A DNA stretch of 35,721 nt from Candidimonas sp. (GCA_004297945.1 SCRC01000064.1:1-35721), one strand, 5' to 3'; shown: positions 17,617 to 28,604, counted from the stretch's first letter. Translations and numbers: made by a program. The notes: generated by a model from the sequence alone, not told the origin.

Positions 17617-18407
17617 GTGCGGACAATGCCCCGGGTCGAGGCATTTAGAAAATCGATAAGCACTTGCAAAGCGTCATGCGCCAGCGGCTGCTGCGCCTGC
17701 AGCGCGTAAATTTGTTCGAGCGCCTGGGCCACATTCAGCTCACGGCGGTAAAGCAGCTTATACGCTTCTTTAAGCGCAGAAATCGCTTCAGGCGCAAAGC
17801 CTCGCCGGCTTAATCCTTCGGAATTGATCCCAACAGGCCGAAAAGGGTCGCCGGCTCCGATCACATACGGCGGAATATCCTGGCGGATGGAGCTGGTGCC
17901 GCCTATCATGGCATGGGCTCCGACACGCACAAACTGATGAAAACCCGACAAGCCCCCAACAATGGCGTAGTCGTCGATATGGATATGGCCGGCCAGTTGC
18001 ACGCTATTGGCGATCACGGTGTGGCTCGCCACCTGGCAATCGTGCGCAATATGCACGTAGGCCATGATCCAGTTGTCGTCTCCGATCCTTGTCACGCCTG
18101 CGTCTTGTGCCGTACCTGTATTGATCGTGACAAATTCGCGTATCGTGTTGCCATTGCCGATTTCCAGACAGGTGGGCTCGCCGGAATATTTTTTGTCTTG
18201 CGGAATGCCGCCTATGGAACAAAAACGGTAAAAGTTATTGTTCGCGCCTATCGTGGTGTGGCCGTCAATAACGCAATGCGAACCGACCACCGAACCCGAG
18301 CCTATGCTGACATGCTCGCCTATCTGGCTATACGGGCCAATGCTGACATCGGGAGCAATGCGGGCTCCCGCAGCCACAATAGCGGTCGCATGGATCAAGC
18401 TTGTCAT
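17613..18407 (-). CDS. lpxA: Acyl-[ACP]:UDP-N-acetylglucosamine O-acyltransferase
   Basis: This enzyme catalyses the first step of lipid A synthesis, adding a hydroxyacyl chain to UDP-GlcNAc. The 264 residues form a left-handed beta helix of hexapeptide repeats (for example SLIHATAIV, GARIAPDVSIGPYSQIG). Catalytic His122 sits in YVHIAHDCQV, and the family segment GGIPQDKKYSGEPT is at 66-79. A helical C-terminal domain follows from about residue 195. ATG 18407 is used; the reading from 18434 would extend into fabZ. The start overlaps the fabZ stop by one base (TGATG). Confidence 0.97.
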   Translation of the reverse strand: MTSLIHATAIVAAGARIAPDVSIGPYSQIGEHVSIGSGSVVGSHCVIDGHTTIGANNNFYRFCSIGGIPQDKKYSGEPTCLEIGNGNTIREFVTINTGTAQDAGVTRIGDDNWIMAYVHIAHDCQVASHTVIANSVQLAGHIHIDDYAIVGGLSGFHQFVRVGAHAMIGGTSSIRQDIPPYVIGAGDPFRPVGINSEGLSRRGFAPEAISALKEAYKLLYRRELNVAQALEQIYALQAQQPLAHDALQVLIDFLNASTRGIVRT

Positions 18408-18859
18408 CAATCCTCCAGTACACGTATCGCACACATTAGTTTGGCTTCCGCAACAAGCTGCCCATCAACGGTCGCCTTGCCCGCATATTTGCAGATGGTC
18501 CGGCTGATGCGCTCGGCGACGACGTCCAGCCGCAATTGATCGCCGGGCACAACCGGTCGCCGAAAACGCGCTCCATCCACACCCACGAGATAGTAGGCAA
18601 TTTTCTTGTCTGCCGGATTAACACCGCAATCATCTTCGAACGAAAAGAGCGCTGCGGCCTGTGCCATGGCTTCAATGATCAACACACCCGGCATAACGGG
18701 ATGGTGCGGAAAATGACCGTTAAAGAACGGCTCGTTGAAGGAGACATTCTTGACCGCGACAATACTCTTGCCAGGAACCATTTCCAGCACGCGGTCGATC
18801 AGCAGCATCGGATAGCGATGCGGTATCCGATCCATGATTCCCTTAATGTCGAGTTCCAT
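18407..18859 (-). CDS. fabZ: 3-hydroxyacyl-[ACP] dehydratase FabZ
   Basis: This cytosolic hot-dog-fold enzyme dehydrates beta-hydroxyacyl-ACP in fatty acid elongation. It thereby competes for the hydroxyacyl-ACP that LpxA and LpxD use, which explains its place among the lpx genes. The 150 residues begin [20 protein letters not shown]. The catalytic residues are His49 in [13 protein letters not shown] and Glu63 in [21 protein letters not shown] precedes the ATG. A 66-bp AT-rich gap separates it from lpxD, with no clear terminator. Confidence 0.98.
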   Translation of the reverse strand: MELDIKGIMDRIPHRYPMLLIDRVLEMVPGKSIVAVKNVSFNEPFFNGHFPHHPVMPGVLIIEAMAQAAALFSFEDDCGVNPADKKIAYYLVGVDGARFRRPVVPGDQLRLDVVAERISRTICKYAGKATVDGQLVAEAKLMCAIRVLED

Positions 18860-18925
18860 TTTGTTTTATCCTACGAGCAAGAAACAAATTCGAGGCAATT
18901 AGAGCCATTTAAAAGTGAGACCGGA

Positions 18926-20014
18926 TCAATCGGCCTTTTCGAGCGTCTGTATGCGCCGGCGCAACTGCGCCAGTTGAGACACCACCGCCGCGTTACGCTG
19001 CCATTGACGATGATCGGCAAAAGGGTATACCCCGGTGTACTGCCCTGCTTCGTTGATGTTGCTGGTGATAGCGGTGCCGCCCGAAACCTGGACATCATCA
19101 ACCAGCACCAGATGGCCGGCAAACATCGCGGCCCCTCCTATGGTGCATCGTCGCCCGATCTGGGTGGAACCAGCCACGCCCACGCAGGCCGCCATGGCGG
19201 TGTGATCCCCAATATGCACATTATGGGCGATCATGATCTGGTTATCGAGCTTCACGCCATTGCCGATGACCGTATCTTCGAGCGCCCCGCGGTCAATGGT
19301 TGTATTGGCGCCCACCTCAACGTCGTCGCCCAATCGCACACCGCCGAGCTGCGCAATTTTGGCCCACGCACCCGGCTCTTTGTAAGGGTCTGGCGCAAAA
19401 CCGAACCCATCAGCCCCGAGCACCACGCCAGTATGCAGAATCGCCCGGTCACCCACGGTGACGTCATGATACAAGGTGACTCGCGCATGCAGCAGACAAT
19501 CACGCCCAATGACCGACCCCGTTCCTACAACACAGGCAGGCCCCAGGCGCGATCCACAGCCAATGCGGACACCGGCCTCAATGACACAATGAGCCCCGAT
19601 GCTGACGTGCTCGGCGATCAGGGCGGTATCGGCGATGACAGCCGTTGGATGCACGCCACAGGCCAATTGATCGATCCGATGCCGGTCGAACCACTGAGCC
19701 AACAAGGCATACATGAGATAGGGCTGGCTGCAGATTACCCGCAAGCAAGGGGGCCCGTTCGCCGGCAGGGTCGCCGCAACGCTTTCGGTCAAGATGACCG
19801 CAGCGGCCTTTGACAGGGCCAATTGTGCGTGTAACTTCGGATTGGATAAAAAGCTGATCTCGACCGGGCCGGCCGACAACAAAGAACCCACACCCTGAAT
19901 ACAAGGCATAGGCTCGGTGGCGCCGACAATTTTGCAATCCAGGCCTACGGTATTGGCAACCCTTAACAACTCAGGCAGGGTCGGCGCCTGATCGGACGCT
20001 AGCAATACCGGCAT
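18926..20014 (-). CDS. lpxD: UDP-3-O-(3-hydroxyacyl)glucosamine N-acyltransferase
   Basis: This enzyme performs the third step of lipid A synthesis, N-acylating UDP-3-O-acylglucosamine. The 362 residues have an N-terminal uridine-binding domain (about 1-115, with ISFLSNPK at 53-60). A left-handed beta helix follows with hexapeptide repeats. [10 protein letters not shown] (200-209) and [15 protein letters not shown] (257-271) are characteristic; His264 is the likely catalytic base. A C-terminal helix ([16 protein letters not shown]) probably supports trimerisation. The gene begins five bases after skp. It is slightly longer than the E. coli protein (341). Confidence 0.96.
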   Translation of the reverse strand: MPVLLASDQAPTLPELLRVANTVGLDCKIVGATEPMPCIQGVGSLLSAGPVEISFLSNPKLHAQLALSKAAAVILTESVAATLPANGPPCLRVICSQPYLMYALLAQWFDRHRIDQLACGVHPTAVIADTALIAEHVSIGAHCVIEAGVRIGCGSRLGPACVVGTGSVIGRDCLLHARVTLYHDVTVGDRAILHTGVVLGADGFGFAPDPYKEPGAWAKIAQLGGVRLGDDVEVGANTTIDRGALEDTVIGNGVKLDNQIMIAHNVHIGDHTAMAACVGVAGSTQIGRRCTIGGAAMFAGHLVLVDDVQVSGGTAITSNINEAGQYTGVYPFADHRQWQRNAAVVSQLAQLRRRIQTLEKAD

Positions 20015-20019
20015 ATGGC

Positions 20020-20574
20020 CTAGCCGCCTAGCGCTTTTAGCACCTGATCGGTGATATCCACTTTGGGGCTCACCGTGACGGCATCCTGAATAATCAGGTC
20101 GTAACCCTGCGTCTGCGCGATCTTCTTGATAGCGGCATCAGCTTTCTCGACAATAGTAGAGAACTCTTCATTGCGGCGACGATTGAAATCTTCTTGGAAT
20201 TCACGGCGCTTGCGCTGCAAGGTGGAATCAAGATCGGCTAACTGGCGTTGGCGCTTTACGCGCTCCGACTCGGACAGCACGGGCGAGTCTTTATCGAGCT
20301 TTTGCGCCTGCGCGCGCAAATTATTGGCAAGCGTTTGCAGTTGTGCGTCGCGGCCCTTGAACTCGGCTTCGATTTTGGCTTGCGCGGCTTTGGCTGGCTT
20401 GGAATCGCGCAGAATTTTTTCTGTACTGACAAAGCCAATTTTGGTACCTTGGGCAAGCACAGGAACAGCAACCATTGTTGCAGCGCCAAAAGCCAGCGCC
20501 AGTATCAGAGCGCGATGACTGCGCCCCACGCCACAAGCGATTGTGGAAAGTTTTGATGCGATTTGGAACTTCAT
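20020..20574 (-). CDS. skp: Periplasmic chaperone Skp/OmpH
   Basis: This trimeric periplasmic chaperone holds unfolded outer-membrane proteins on their way to the Bam complex. The 184-residue precursor has a signal peptide with a hydrophobic core at about 21-38 and a likely cleavage after VLA (residue 41). It is followed by [14 protein letters not shown], the family start. The central part is long, charged and helical (coiled-coil tentacles, about 60-150), and the end reads [29 protein letters not shown] 20574 with AAGG upstream is preferred over a TTG at 20592. It lies between bamA and lpxD, the usual order. Confidence 0.95.
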   Translation of the reverse strand: MKFQIASKLSTIACGVGRSHRALILALAFGAATMVAVPVLAQGTKIGFVSTEKILRDSKPAKAAQAKIEAEFKGRDAQLQTLANNLRAQAQKLDKDSPVLSESERVKRQRQLADLDSTLQRKRREFQEDFNRRRNEEFSTIVEKADAAIKKIAQTQGYDLIIQDAVTVSPKVDITDQVLKALGG

Positions 20575-20623
20575 AAAAAATCTACCTTGCAAAGAAGCAG
20601 AGAGACAAAAAAATTAATGCGTC

Positions 20624-20629
20624 ATTATA
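20624..20629 (-). promoter_or_regulatory. Possible -10 box upstream of skp
   Basis: Read on the minus strand, this is a perfect TATAAT in the 64-bp bamA-skp gap, about 50 nt before the skp start. No good -35 hexamer is found at normal spacing, so an internal promoter for skp-lpx is only a possibility. Confidence 0.25.
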
Positions 20630-20638
20630 GATGCAGCG

Positions 20639-22981
20639 CTAAAAGCCCGTACCTATCTGAAACTGGAAGGCTTGCTTGTTGTCGCCCTGCTTGGCATTGA
20701 GCGCCCGGCCATACGACAACTGGAGCGGCCCCAAAGGCGATTGCCACGAAAAGCCAATACCCGCAGCGTAACGCCAGCCACAAGGATCTGCGACGGGGCT
20801 ACTGCTTGGGCCGGCGGCGCAAGTTCCGTCGGTGTTGCTGACTTTGCCTGCATCGGTGAACACAAACCAGCGCAATGTGCGGTCGCGCGAGGCCCCGGGG
20901 AAGGGCAGATACAACTGCACGCTGCCGACGATGCGCTGCGAGCCACCCAGGTAATCATTAGAGAGCGTATCGCGAGGGCCCAGGGACGCACCCTGAAAGC
21001 CTCGCACCGATCCAATGCCGCCGGCGTACACATCTTTGATGACTGGGAACGGCTTGCCACTGCCGCCATAGGTCTTGCCCCAATCATACAAGCCATTAAA
21101 CGCCAATGTGAAGCTGCGGCCCAAAGGCAGATAATATTGCTCCTGAGCGCTTAGCATATAGTAGCGCAAGGCCATGGTCGACACCTTGCCCGACAAATTT
21201 GTGTAATTGCCTTTGGTCGGGGCAATGGCGCTGTCGCGAGTGTCTTTGGACCACCCCAGATTGAAGAGAAAGGAATTGGTGTTGACGCCATAGTCTTTGA
21301 CAAAATCGATGTAGGCTTGTGGCGGTGTATCGAGCAAGTTGATGCTATTGTGTTCGAAATTGACGCCCGAAAATATGCGGTCGTATTCCGAAATAGGTAT
21401 GCCGAAGTTCAGGCCGGCGCCAATTGACGTCACGGCATACGTTCCGGTGGCGCCGCCGAACGTGTAGGGCGTCGTGCGGTTGTAGTATAAGGATGTTGTT
21501 TTGCTGATGCCGTCGCGGGTCCAGTACGGATTGGTGTGCGATAGCACTGCAGCCCGATTGATGGCACTGGTATTAACCTGCAAGGACAAAGAATCGCCAC
21601 TGCCGAACACGTTGTCCTGGCTAATGCCAGCCGACAGCATGACTTTATCGGTTGTACCGTAACCCACCCCCAAATTCACCAAGCCGGTGGGTTTTTCCTT
21701 GACGTCGACATTGAGATCAACCTGGTCGGGCGACCCGGCCACGGGCACGCTATGCACATTGATATCTTTGAAATACCCTAAACGGTCGATCCGGTCACGC
21801 GACGCCTTGATGCTGGAGGAATCGTACCAGGCCGCTTCTTGCTGACGCATTTCGCGCCGTATGACTTCGTCGCGGGTGCGTGTATTGCCGCCTATCTGAA
21901 TGCGGCGAACATAAACGCGACGCCCCGGATCAACATAAAAGGTAAGGTCGGCTTCATGCTTTTCGCGATCCAGCACCGGGTTCGGGTTGACGTTGGCAAA
22001 CGCATAACCCAGGCTGCCGAGGTAGTCGGTAATAGCCTTGGCCGTCGCATTGGTTTTGGCAGCCGAAAAGATCTCGCCGCTTTTAATTGTTACCAATTTT
22101 TGAATTTTGTCATCAAGCCCCAATAGATCTCCGGCAAGCTTGACGCTGCGTAATTTGTAAGGCTTGCCTTCGTGGATCGTAAGGGTAATGAAAATGTCGC
22201 GACGATCCGGGGAAATGGTTACCTGCGGAGCCTCGGCCGAATATTCAAGATAGCCGCGATCCAGATAATAGGAACGCAGGCGCTCGACATCGCCTTCGAG
22301 TTTTTCACGTGAATACTTGTCGGTGCCGGTATACCACGTCATCAGCCCGGGGGTCGTCATTTGCAACTGATCGAGCAGCGTGCCCTGAGAAAACGCATGA
22401 TTGCCAACTATGCTTATTTGGCGGATTTTCGCCACACCGCCTTCAAAAATGTCGAAGCTGACCCCTACCCGATTGCGCGGTAATGGCGTAATGATGGGGT
22501 TGATCTCGACCGCATATTTGCCTTTGGACAAATACTGCTGCTTGATCTCGAACTCAGCGCGCTGCAATAGCGACTTGTCGAACACGCTGCCTTGCCCGAA
22601 ACCGACTTGCTTGAGTGAGCTGGTAATGGCCTTGGCATCGAATTCGTGCATGCCGTTAAACGAAACCGCCGCAATGGTGGGGCGTTCTTTGACGGTAACC
22701 ACCAATACATTGCCCTGCGCATCGATCGTCACGTCATTGAAAAGCCCCGACGAGTACAAGCGTTCGATGGCAGCGCTGGCCTCGGCCTCGGTGAATGTCT
22801 CGCCGACCTTCACCGGCAAGTAGCTAAACACTGTGCCCACATCGACACGTTGTATGCCATCGACCCGAATATCGTGCACCACAAAAGGAGCAAAAGCGTT
22901 GGCCAGACCTGGCGCAAGCAAAGCAGCAAGTATGAAAGGCAAGGCGTGCTTGGTAAATGAGAGGTTCGGGCGAAACGACAT
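20639..22981 (-). CDS. bamA: Outer membrane protein assembly factor BamA
   Basis: This essential Omp85 protein inserts beta-barrel proteins into the outer membrane. The 780-residue precursor has a signal peptide ending at ANA (about 29). It is followed by five POTRA domains (roughly 31-430; the first begins FVVHDIRVDGIQRVDVGTVFSYLP). The C-terminal 16-strand barrel contains the lid-lock motif VRGF in GSVRGFQGASLGPRD and ends with the terminal Phe in FQIGTGF, the barrel-insertion signal. ATG 22981 gives a proper signal peptide; the in-frame TTG at 23005 is less likely. rseP precedes it and skp follows. Confidence 0.97.
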   Translation of the reverse strand: MSFRPNLSFTKHALPFILAALLAPGLANAFAPFVVHDIRVDGIQRVDVGTVFSYLPVKVGETFTEAEASAAIERLYSSGLFNDVTIDAQGNVLVVTVKERPTIAAVSFNGMHEFDAKAITSSLKQVGFGQGSVFDKSLLQRAEFEIKQQYLSKGKYAVEINPIITPLPRNRVGVSFDIFEGGVAKIRQISIVGNHAFSQGTLLDQLQMTTPGLMTWYTGTDKYSREKLEGDVERLRSYYLDRGYLEYSAEAPQVTISPDRRDIFITLTIHEGKPYKLRSVKLAGDLLGLDDKIQKLVTIKSGEIFSAAKTNATAKAITDYLGSLGYAFANVNPNPVLDREKHEADLTFYVDPGRRVYVRRIQIGGNTRTRDEVIRREMRQQEAAWYDSSSIKASRDRIDRLGYFKDINVHSVPVAGSPDQVDLNVDVKEKPTGLVNLGVGYGTTDKVMLSAGISQDNVFGSGDSLSLQVNTSAINRAAVLSHTNPYWTRDGISKTTSLYYNRTTPYTFGGATGTYAVTSIGAGLNFGIPISEYDRIFSGVNFEHNSINLLDTPPQAYIDFVKDYGVNTNSFLFNLGWSKDTRDSAIAPTKGNYTNLSGKVSTMALRYYMLSAQEQYYLPLGRSFTLAFNGLYDWGKTYGGSGKPFPVIKDVYAGGIGSVRGFQGASLGPRDTLSNDYLGGSQRIVGSVQLYLPFPGASRDRTLRWFVFTDAGKVSNTDGTCAAGPSSSPVADPCGWRYAAGIGFSWQSPLGPLQLSYGRALNAKQGDNKQAFQFQIGTGF

Positions 22982-23034
22982 CCTGGAAAATCCTTGGTCG
23001 ATCAAAAGGTGAAAGATTGTAAGGCAGAAAGCCC

Positions 23035-24369
23035 TTAGCTGAAAAGGCGTGCGAAGTCGTTAAAAAAAGCCAAAGCCATTAAAGCGCCTAAAAACCCCAG
23101 CCCTATGCGTTGCCCCGTTTCTCGCCATTTGTCCGGCACCGGCTTGCCGCGCACAACCTCAAAAAGGTAATACATCAAATGACCACCGTCAAGCAGGGGA
23201 ATAGGCAATAAATTCAGCACACCGATACTAACACTTATCAAGGCCAGAAAGCTAAGATAGGCAGCCAGGCCAATACGCGCCGTCTGGCCCGCATAATCGG
23301 CAATAGTGACCGGACCGCTGATATTACGCAAAGACACCTGTCCCACCACCATGCGGCCCATCATTTTCAAGGACAACCAGGCTGTGTCAGCCGTCCGGAG
23401 CACGCCGCGCCGCAAGCTGTCGAACACGCCATAACGAACGGTAACCATGGGAAAGTCGGCGCCCAGCAATACGCCGATACGGCCGACCTTTTTGCCATTG
23501 GCATCCGTTTCTGGGCGCGGGGTGATCATCAGAGAAGTGAGCGCCCCATTGCGCAGCACCGTCATGGCAAGCGTCCGGTTGGCATGCAACTGGATTTCCC
23601 GCACCATGGCGTCCATGCCGGGGTGATCCTGTGGCCCCACGGCCTGCACGACATCGCCTGCCCGCAATCCGGCCGCATCGCCCGCGCCTCCTGCTGTAAC
23701 TTGTGTCACGACAGGCCTGGCTGCAGCCAGACGCAGACCCGCCTGGGACATCAGGCCGGTCTTTTCAGAATCGATATGGCCAGGGGTCAGCCGCAAGACG
23801 CGTTCCCGCGTAACGCCCGAGGGCGCGTCCACCGTCACGGTCAATTCACCCCCCGTGGCGAGCGCGTCGAGCAGACGCCAGCGCGCTTCGTTCCACGACC
23901 GCACTGCCACGCCATCAATACCGGTAATGCGATCGCCTCCCTGAAAGCCCGCGCGGGCGGCAGCCGTGTTGGATGCCGGCGCGGCCAGAATAGCTGCGGG
24001 CTCGCGCGTGCCCACCAGGCTGAGCAAGGCATACAAGATGGCCGCCAACAACAAATTGGCCATGGGGCCGGCCAGCACAATGGCAAAGCGCGCCGCAACC
24101 GATTTACGATTAAACGCCTGTTTTGCTTGCTCCGGGCTTGCATCAGGCAAGGGATCGTCGAGCATTTTGACATACCCGCCCAGTGGAATGGCCGACAAAG
24201 CCCATTCTGTGCCTTGCCGATCGGTATGCCGCGCGATGACACGGCCAAAGCCCACGGAAAAGCGCAACACTTTAACGCCGCAGCGCCGCGCCACCCAATA
24301 GTGGCCCAGTTCGTGAAACGTAATCAGTACCCCAAGGGCTACGGCGAAGGCGAGTAAAGTGAAAAGCAT
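23035..24369 (-). CDS. rseP: Site-2 intramembrane metalloprotease RseP
   Basis: This zinc metalloprotease of the inner membrane performs the second cut of anti-sigma factors such as RseA, activating the envelope stress response. The 444 residues start with a membrane segment carrying HELGH (19-23). Two periplasmic PDZ domains occupy roughly 115-310 (AAARAGFQGGDRITGIDG and AAGLRAGDVVQAVG). The second metal motif, NLLPIPLLDGGH, ends at about 397, and a C-terminal membrane segment follows. It sits between dxr and bamA, the conserved order. Substrates are not encoded in this window. Confidence 0.96.
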   Translation of the reverse strand: MLFTLLAFAVALGVLITFHELGHYWVARRCGVKVLRFSVGFGRVIARHTDRQGTEWALSAIPLGGYVKMLDDPLPDASPEQAKQAFNRKSVAARFAIVLAGPMANLLLAAILYALLSLVGTREPAAILAAPASNTAAARAGFQGGDRITGIDGVAVRSWNEARWRLLDALATGGELTVTVDAPSGVTRERVLRLTPGHIDSEKTGLMSQAGLRLAAARPVVTQVTAGGAGDAAGLRAGDVVQAVGPQDHPGMDAMVREIQLHANRTLAMTVLRNGALTSLMITPRPETDANGKKVGRIGVLLGADFPMVTVRYGVFDSLRRGVLRTADTAWLSLKMMGRMVVGQVSLRNISGPVTIADYAGQTARIGLAAYLSFLALISVSIGVLNLLPIPLLDGGHLMYYLFEVVRGKPVPDKWRETGQRIGLGFLGALMALAFFNDFARLFS

Positions 24370-24429
24370 GATAGTCCAAAATGGGTTGGCGAATAAACGT
24401 CTTGCCCAGGCAGCCCCGTTTTCAGGGCC

Positions 24430-25629
24430 TTACTTTACATGGCACAACTGCGAGGCGAAACTGCGCGCCTCGGCGTCAAGCGCCAAAATCTCTTCCAGCG
24501 AATCCAGCTTTGAGCGCACACGCCCCACTTCGCGATGCAGGCACCTTTCAATGACGCGGGCAATTTCGGTATAACGAATTTTCTGTTTTAGAAAACAATC
24601 GACGGCAATTTCATTGGCAGCGTTAAGGGTAACGCATGAAGCCTGCCCAGCGCGTAACGCCTCGAATGACAGCCGCAGGCATGGGAAACGATCCAGATTG
24701 GGTTCTTCGAAGTCAAGCCGCCCCAAAGAGGTCAGGGGCAAAAGACCGACTCCGCTATCGATACGTTCGGGGAAACCCAGCCCGTAAGCAATGGGGGTAC
24801 GCATGTCGGGCTGGCCCAGTTGCGCGAGAATGGAACCATCATCGTACTCGACCATGGAGTGCACCATGCTTTGAGGGTGCACCACGACCTGAATACGATC
24901 AAGCGGCATGGCAAAAAGCCAATGCGCCTCGATGACTTCCAAACCCTTGTTGAGCATAGTGGCCGAATCAACCGAAATCTTGCGCCCCATGCGCCAGTTT
25001 GGATGAGCGCAGGCCTGGTCGGGAGTGACATCGGCGAGCTTTTCCAGCAAGATTGTGCGAAACGGCCCCCCTGACGCGGTCAGTAGCAGGCGCCGAACTC
25101 CTTTGACCGGTTGCGTGGCGGCGCTAGCCTGGTGAAGGCGAGGCATGCACTGGAAAATGGCATTGTGCTCGCTATCGATGGGCAATAATTCGGCGTCGTT
25201 ATCCCGCACGGTTTTCATGAACAGTGCACCGGCCGCGACCAACGCTTCTTTATTGGCCAACAAGACGCGCTTCCCAGCTTTGGCTGCCGCTAGAGCCGCT
25301 GGCAGCCCCGCCGCCCCGACAATAGCCGCCATAACCGTGCTTGCTTGCGGGTCGGCGGCAGTATCGGCCAGCGCAGCCGCCCCAACGCGAATCTCGGGCA
25401 GGGCTCGGCCAGCAGGCCACGCCGAGGTAAAGCGCCGGCGCGCGGGCTCATCAGGCACGATCACTACCGCCGCGCCTGTGGCAAGCGCCTGGGACGCCAA
25501 CTTTTCAATTCGGCTATACGCGCTTAGGGCATACACCGACAGAGTCTCCGGATGCCTGGCTATCACATCCAAGGTATTGACACCGATCGAGCCGGTAGAG
25601 CCCAGTACACATACCCGCTGGAATTTCAT
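24430..25629 (-). CDS. dxr: 1-deoxy-D-xylulose 5-phosphate reductoisomerase
   Basis: This NADPH-dependent enzyme makes 2-C-methyl-D-erythritol 4-phosphate, the committed step of the MEP isoprenoid pathway. The 399 residues start with [18 protein letters not shown] (Rossmann motif GSTGSIG at 10-16). Other landmarks are [26 protein letters not shown] (metal-binding acidic residues) and [10 protein letters not shown], followed by [34 protein letters not shown] 25629 overlaps the cdsA stop (TGATG). Its product line feeds UppS substrates, encoded two genes upstream. Confidence 0.97.
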   Translation of the reverse strand: MKFQRVCVLGSTGSIGVNTLDVIARHPETLSVYALSAYSRIEKLASQALATGAAVVIVPDEPARRRFTSAWPAGRALPEIRVGAAALADTAADPQASTVMAAIVGAAGLPAALAAAKAGKRVLLANKEALVAAGALFMKTVRDNDAELLPIDSEHNAIFQCMPRLHQASAATQPVKGVRRLLLTASGGPFRTILLEKLADVTPDQACAHPNWRMGRKISVDSATMLNKGLEVIEAHWLFAMPLDRIQVVVHPQSMVHSMVEYDDGSILAQLGQPDMRTPIAYGLGFPERIDSGVGLLPLTSLGRLDFEEPNLDRFPCLRLSFEALRAGQASCVTLNAANEIAVDCFLKQKIRYTEIARVIERCLHREVGRVRSKLDSLEEILALDAEARSFASQLCHVK

Positions 25630-26483
25630 CAAATCATTCTCAAGGTGAGCAACAAGGCGATCGGCGCTACCGGCAACAAGGCATCAAGCCGATCATAAAC
25701 GCCGCCATGGCCTGGCAACAGCCCGCTTGAATCCTTCATGCCGGCACGCCGTTTGAGCAAAGACTCGAACAAATCGCCAATGATGGACAAAGCGCCCAGC
25801 GCCGCAGCGACGATCGCCACAAGCCACACCGGCCAGTGCCGCATCAAAAGAGCACCAAAGCTGCCGGCCCAATGCGCGCTTAGAATTACCCATAGCATAC
25901 TCGCAAGTACACCGCCCAGCGCTCCCTCCCAGGTTTTTCCGGGGCTGACTCTGGGAGCCAGCTTGTGCCGACCAAAAGCACGGCCCGTAAAATACGCGGC
26001 AATGTCGGCGGCCCATATCAAGGCCAACAGCGAAACCAGAAACCAGGCGCCGTGCAGCACAAACATCTGTGCCAGGGCCGCCCAGGCCGCCAGAACGGCC
26101 AGAACGCCGAACACGCACAGACAAGCGCTGCCACGCATGCCGGTATTGCCCCGAACCACTACAACGCTGGCCCCGAACACCCAGATGGCGCCCACGAGCG
26201 GCATCAGCCAATGATTGACAGCCATTTGAACGTTCACGAACCAAAACGGCGCAGCCATACTCAGCCACGCGGCGCCCACGGAGCCCAGGGCAAGTAGCAC
26301 CAGCGTCGCGACCAGCGGCGCCGTGGGCCCTGTATGCGGCCAAGTCAGGCGTAACCACTCCCATAGCGCACAGGTAGCGGCGAGCGTCAGGAGTGCCACC
26401 AACGGTAAAGCCCCCGGAGCCAGTAACGCCGCAAACAGCACCCCCAGCAGTGCAATAGCGGTGATGACGCGTTGCCTGAGCAT
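25629..26483 (-). CDS. cdsA: Phosphatidate cytidylyltransferase
   Basis: This integral inner-membrane enzyme makes CDP-diacylglycerol from phosphatidic acid and CTP, the branch point of phospholipid synthesis. The 284 residues contain about eight hydrophobic segments. The family signature near the C-terminus reads [20 protein letters not shown] with GVYDRLDAL continuing. [18 protein letters not shown] is a second conserved block. ATG 26483 follows AGGG at suitable spacing and is preferred over the GTG at 26489. The gene starts nine bases after uppS ends. Confidence 0.95.
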   Translation of the reverse strand: MLRQRVITAIALLGVLFAALLAPGALPLVALLTLAATCALWEWLRLTWPHTGPTAPLVATLVLLALGSVGAAWLSMAAPFWFVNVQMAVNHWLMPLVGAIWVFGASVVVVRGNTGMRGSACLCVFGVLAVLAAWAALAQMFVLHGAWFLVSLLALIWAADIAAYFTGRAFGRHKLAPRVSPGKTWEGALGGVLASMLWVILSAHWAGSFGALLMRHWPVWLVAIVAAALGALSIIGDLFESLLKRRAGMKDSSGLLPGHGGVYDRLDALLPVAPIALLLTLRMI

Positions 26484-26492
26484 CGACACGCC

Positions 26493-27251
26493 CTATTTAC
26501 TTTCGGCAAGCTGGGCGCTGGTGCGTCCAAACCGGCGTTCGCGCATCCGGTACCAGTCGAACGCGAGGTCTAGCTCTTTCGCGTCAAAGTCGGGCCAGTA
26601 ACGGTCTGAAAAATACAACTCGGTATAAGCAAGCTGCCAGATCAGGAAATTGGAAATGCGCTGTTCGCCGCCTGTGCGTATGAACAGGTCTGGCTCGGGT
26701 GCCCATGACATCGACAGATAATTGCCAAGCATCTCTTCAGCAATGGATTGCGGCTGGCTTGCCATCTGTGGATGCGCCCGCAGCATGGCCTGCATAGCCT
26801 GCAAAATATCCCATCGACCGCCATAATTGGCGGCAATCGTCAGATTCAGGGTCGAATTATGCGCTGTACGTTGTTCAGCCGCCTGGATCAAATTTTGCAG
26901 CTTGGGCTCAAAGGCGGACTTATCGCCGATGACGCGCAGACGCACACCCTGCGCATCAAGCTTGCCCACTTCTTTTTCCAGCGTCTGTATGAAAAGACGC
27001 ATCAGCAGAGACACTTCTTCTTTAGGCCGGCGCCAGTTCTCGGTGCTGAACGCAAATAGCGTCAGGTACTCGACGCCACGCCTGCCGCAGGCCTCTACCA
27101 CTTGGCGCACCGACTGGACGCCGCGGGCGTGCCCGGCATTGCGCGGCAAAAATCGCTTGGTCGCCCAACGACCGTTGCCGTCGATAATGATAGCCAGGTG
27201 CCGGGGCACCTCGTTGCGATCAGGTATGGCGAGTGTTGAACTGGTTATCAT
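26493..27251 (-). CDS. uppS: Undecaprenyl diphosphate synthase (cis-prenyltransferase)
   Basis: This enzyme condenses isopentenyl units onto farnesyl diphosphate in cis to give the C55 lipid carrier for peptidoglycan and O-antigen. From ATG 27251 it has 252 residues, close to the E. coli 253. The substrate motif is [10 protein letters not shown] (18-27). [18 protein letters not shown] and the C-terminal [19 protein letters not shown] with [12 protein letters not shown] are diagnostic. A TTG at 27278 overlapping the frr stop is an alternative start; the weak AGAAAG before the ATG leaves this open. Confidence 0.95.
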   Translation of the reverse strand: MITSSTLAIPDRNEVPRHLAIIIDGNGRWATKRFLPRNAGHARGVQSVRQVVEACGRRGVEYLTLFAFSTENWRRPKEEVSLLMRLFIQTLEKEVGKLDAQGVRLRVIGDKSAFEPKLQNLIQAAEQRTAHNSTLNLTIAANYGGRWDILQAMQAMLRAHPQMASQPQSIAEEMLGNYLSMSWAPEPDLFIRTGGEQRISNFLIWQLAYTELYFSDRYWPDFDAKELDLAFDWYRMRERRFGRTSAQLAESK

Positions 27252-27274
27252 GCTTTCTGGCGCAAGTTTGACAT

Positions 27275-27835
27275 TCAAACCGTCATGATGTCGGCTTCTT
27301 TCTGCGTAACCAGCCGGTCAATTTCAGCCACATTACGGTCGGTCAGTTTCTGCACCTCATCCTGGGCGCGCCGCTCATCGTCTTCCGAAGCCTCTTTGTC
27401 CTTGACCAGTTTTTTCAGGGATTCGTTCGCGTCACGGCGTAAATTGCGCACGGCGATCTTGGCATCTTCGCCCTCGCTGCGCGCAACCTTGGTCAGCTCG
27501 CGACGACGCTCTTCGGTAAGGGCCGGCATGGGAACACGGATATTGTCGCCCATGGACTGCGGGTTCAAGCCCAGGTCCGAATCGCGTATGGCCTTTTCAA
27601 CCAGCGCAGACATTTTCTTTTCCCAGGGCTGCACGTTAATGGTGCGTGCATCGATCAGATTAATATTGGCCACCTGACTGATGGGCACGGGCGACCCATA
27701 GTAATCGACCATGACGTGATCCAGTATGCCGGCATGCGCCCGACCTGTGCGAATTTTCGACAGATTCAGTTTCAGTGTTTCAAGCGATTTAGTCATTCGG
27801 CTTTCGGCCGATTTCTTGACCTCTGCAACGCTCAT
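27275..27835 (-). CDS. frr: Ribosome recycling factor
   Basis: With EF-G, this protein splits the post-termination ribosome. The 186 residues equal the usual length. The sequence begins [20 protein letters not shown] and contains [22 protein letters not shown], the invariant core. It ends with the helical [30 protein letters not shown] seven bases before ATG 27835 fixes the start; an earlier codon at 27880 would run into pyrH. It lies 13 nt downstream of pyrH. Confidence 0.98.
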   Translation of the reverse strand: MSVAEVKKSAESRMTKSLETLKLNLSKIRTGRAHAGILDHVMVDYYGSPVPISQVANINLIDARTINVQPWEKKMSALVEKAIRDSDLGLNPQSMGDNIRVPMPALTEERRRELTKVARSEGEDAKIAVRNLRRDANESLKKLVKDKEASEDDERRAQDEVQKLTDRNVAEIDRLVTQKEADIMTV

Positions 27836-27848
27836 TGCAATTCCTTTA

Positions 27849-28565
27849 TCAAACGTGAACCAAGGTGCCCTCATCTTCACCGCTTACCACGCGCTTGAGC
27901 GCACCGGGCTTGTTGATCGAGAAGACTTTGATGGGTAATTTCTGGTCGCGGCACAAGGCAAATGCCGTCGCGTCCATGACTTCGAGGCGGCGCACGATCG
28001 CTTCATCGAAGCTGATTCGCGAATAACGGGTGGCGGTGGGATCTTTATTGGGATCGGAGCTGTATATCCCATCGACCTTGGTTGCCTTCAAGACAATTTC
28101 GGCACCGATTTCCGCACCTCGCAACGCCGCCGCCGTGTCGGTAGTGAAAAAGGGATTGCCAGTACCGGCGGCGAACACAACCACCTTGCCTTCTTCCAGA
28201 TAACGCAAGGCTTTGGGACGGATATACGGCTCGACCACCTGATCGATATTCAGCGCCGATTGTACGCGAGTGTCCAGGCCGCGATGCTTGAGCGCGTCTT
28301 GCAAGGCCAAGGCATTCATGACCGTGGCCATCATACCCATGTAATCGGCCGTGGCCCGATCCATTCCCTGCGCACCGGGGGCGACGCCGCGAAATATATT
28401 GCCGCCGCCGATAACAATGGCCAGCTCGACACCCAAGGTGGCGACCTCCGCAATTTCTTCGGTCATGCGTAAAATAGTCGAGCGATTGATTCCAAAAGCA
28501 TCTTCCCCCATCAGCGCTTCGCCGGAAAGTTTGAGAAGAACACGCTTGTACGCTCTGATGGTCAT
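27849..28565 (-). CDS. pyrH: Uridylate kinase
   Basis: This hexameric bacterial UMP kinase makes UDP from UMP and ATP, allosterically controlled by GTP and UTP. It belongs to the amino-acid-kinase fold and is unrelated to eukaryotic UMP kinases. The 238 residues include [14 protein letters not shown] (7-20), [10 protein letters not shown] and [19 protein letters not shown]. The aspartate-rich [16 protein letters not shown] is also present. It sits between tsf and frr, the near-universal order in Proteobacteria. Confidence 0.98.
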   Translation of the reverse strand: MTIRAYKRVLLKLSGEALMGEDAFGINRSTILRMTEEIAEVATLGVELAIVIGGGNIFRGVAPGAQGMDRATADYMGMMATVMNALALQDALKHRGLDTRVQSALNIDQVVEPYIRPKALRYLEEGKVVVFAAGTGNPFFTTDTAAALRGAEIGAEIVLKATKVDGIYSSDPNKDPTATRYSRISFDEAIVRRLEVMDATAFALCRDQKLPIKVFSINKPGALKRVVSGEDEGTLVHV

Positions 28566-28604
28566 AGATAGTCTCGAATTAACAAGCCAACGAAAGTAAT
28601 CGCC

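Noticed and set aside
18536-19813. 425-residue open frame antisense to fabZ and lpxD
   Set aside because: It crosses two well-defined genes and their gap; composition is that of a reverse-frame shadow.
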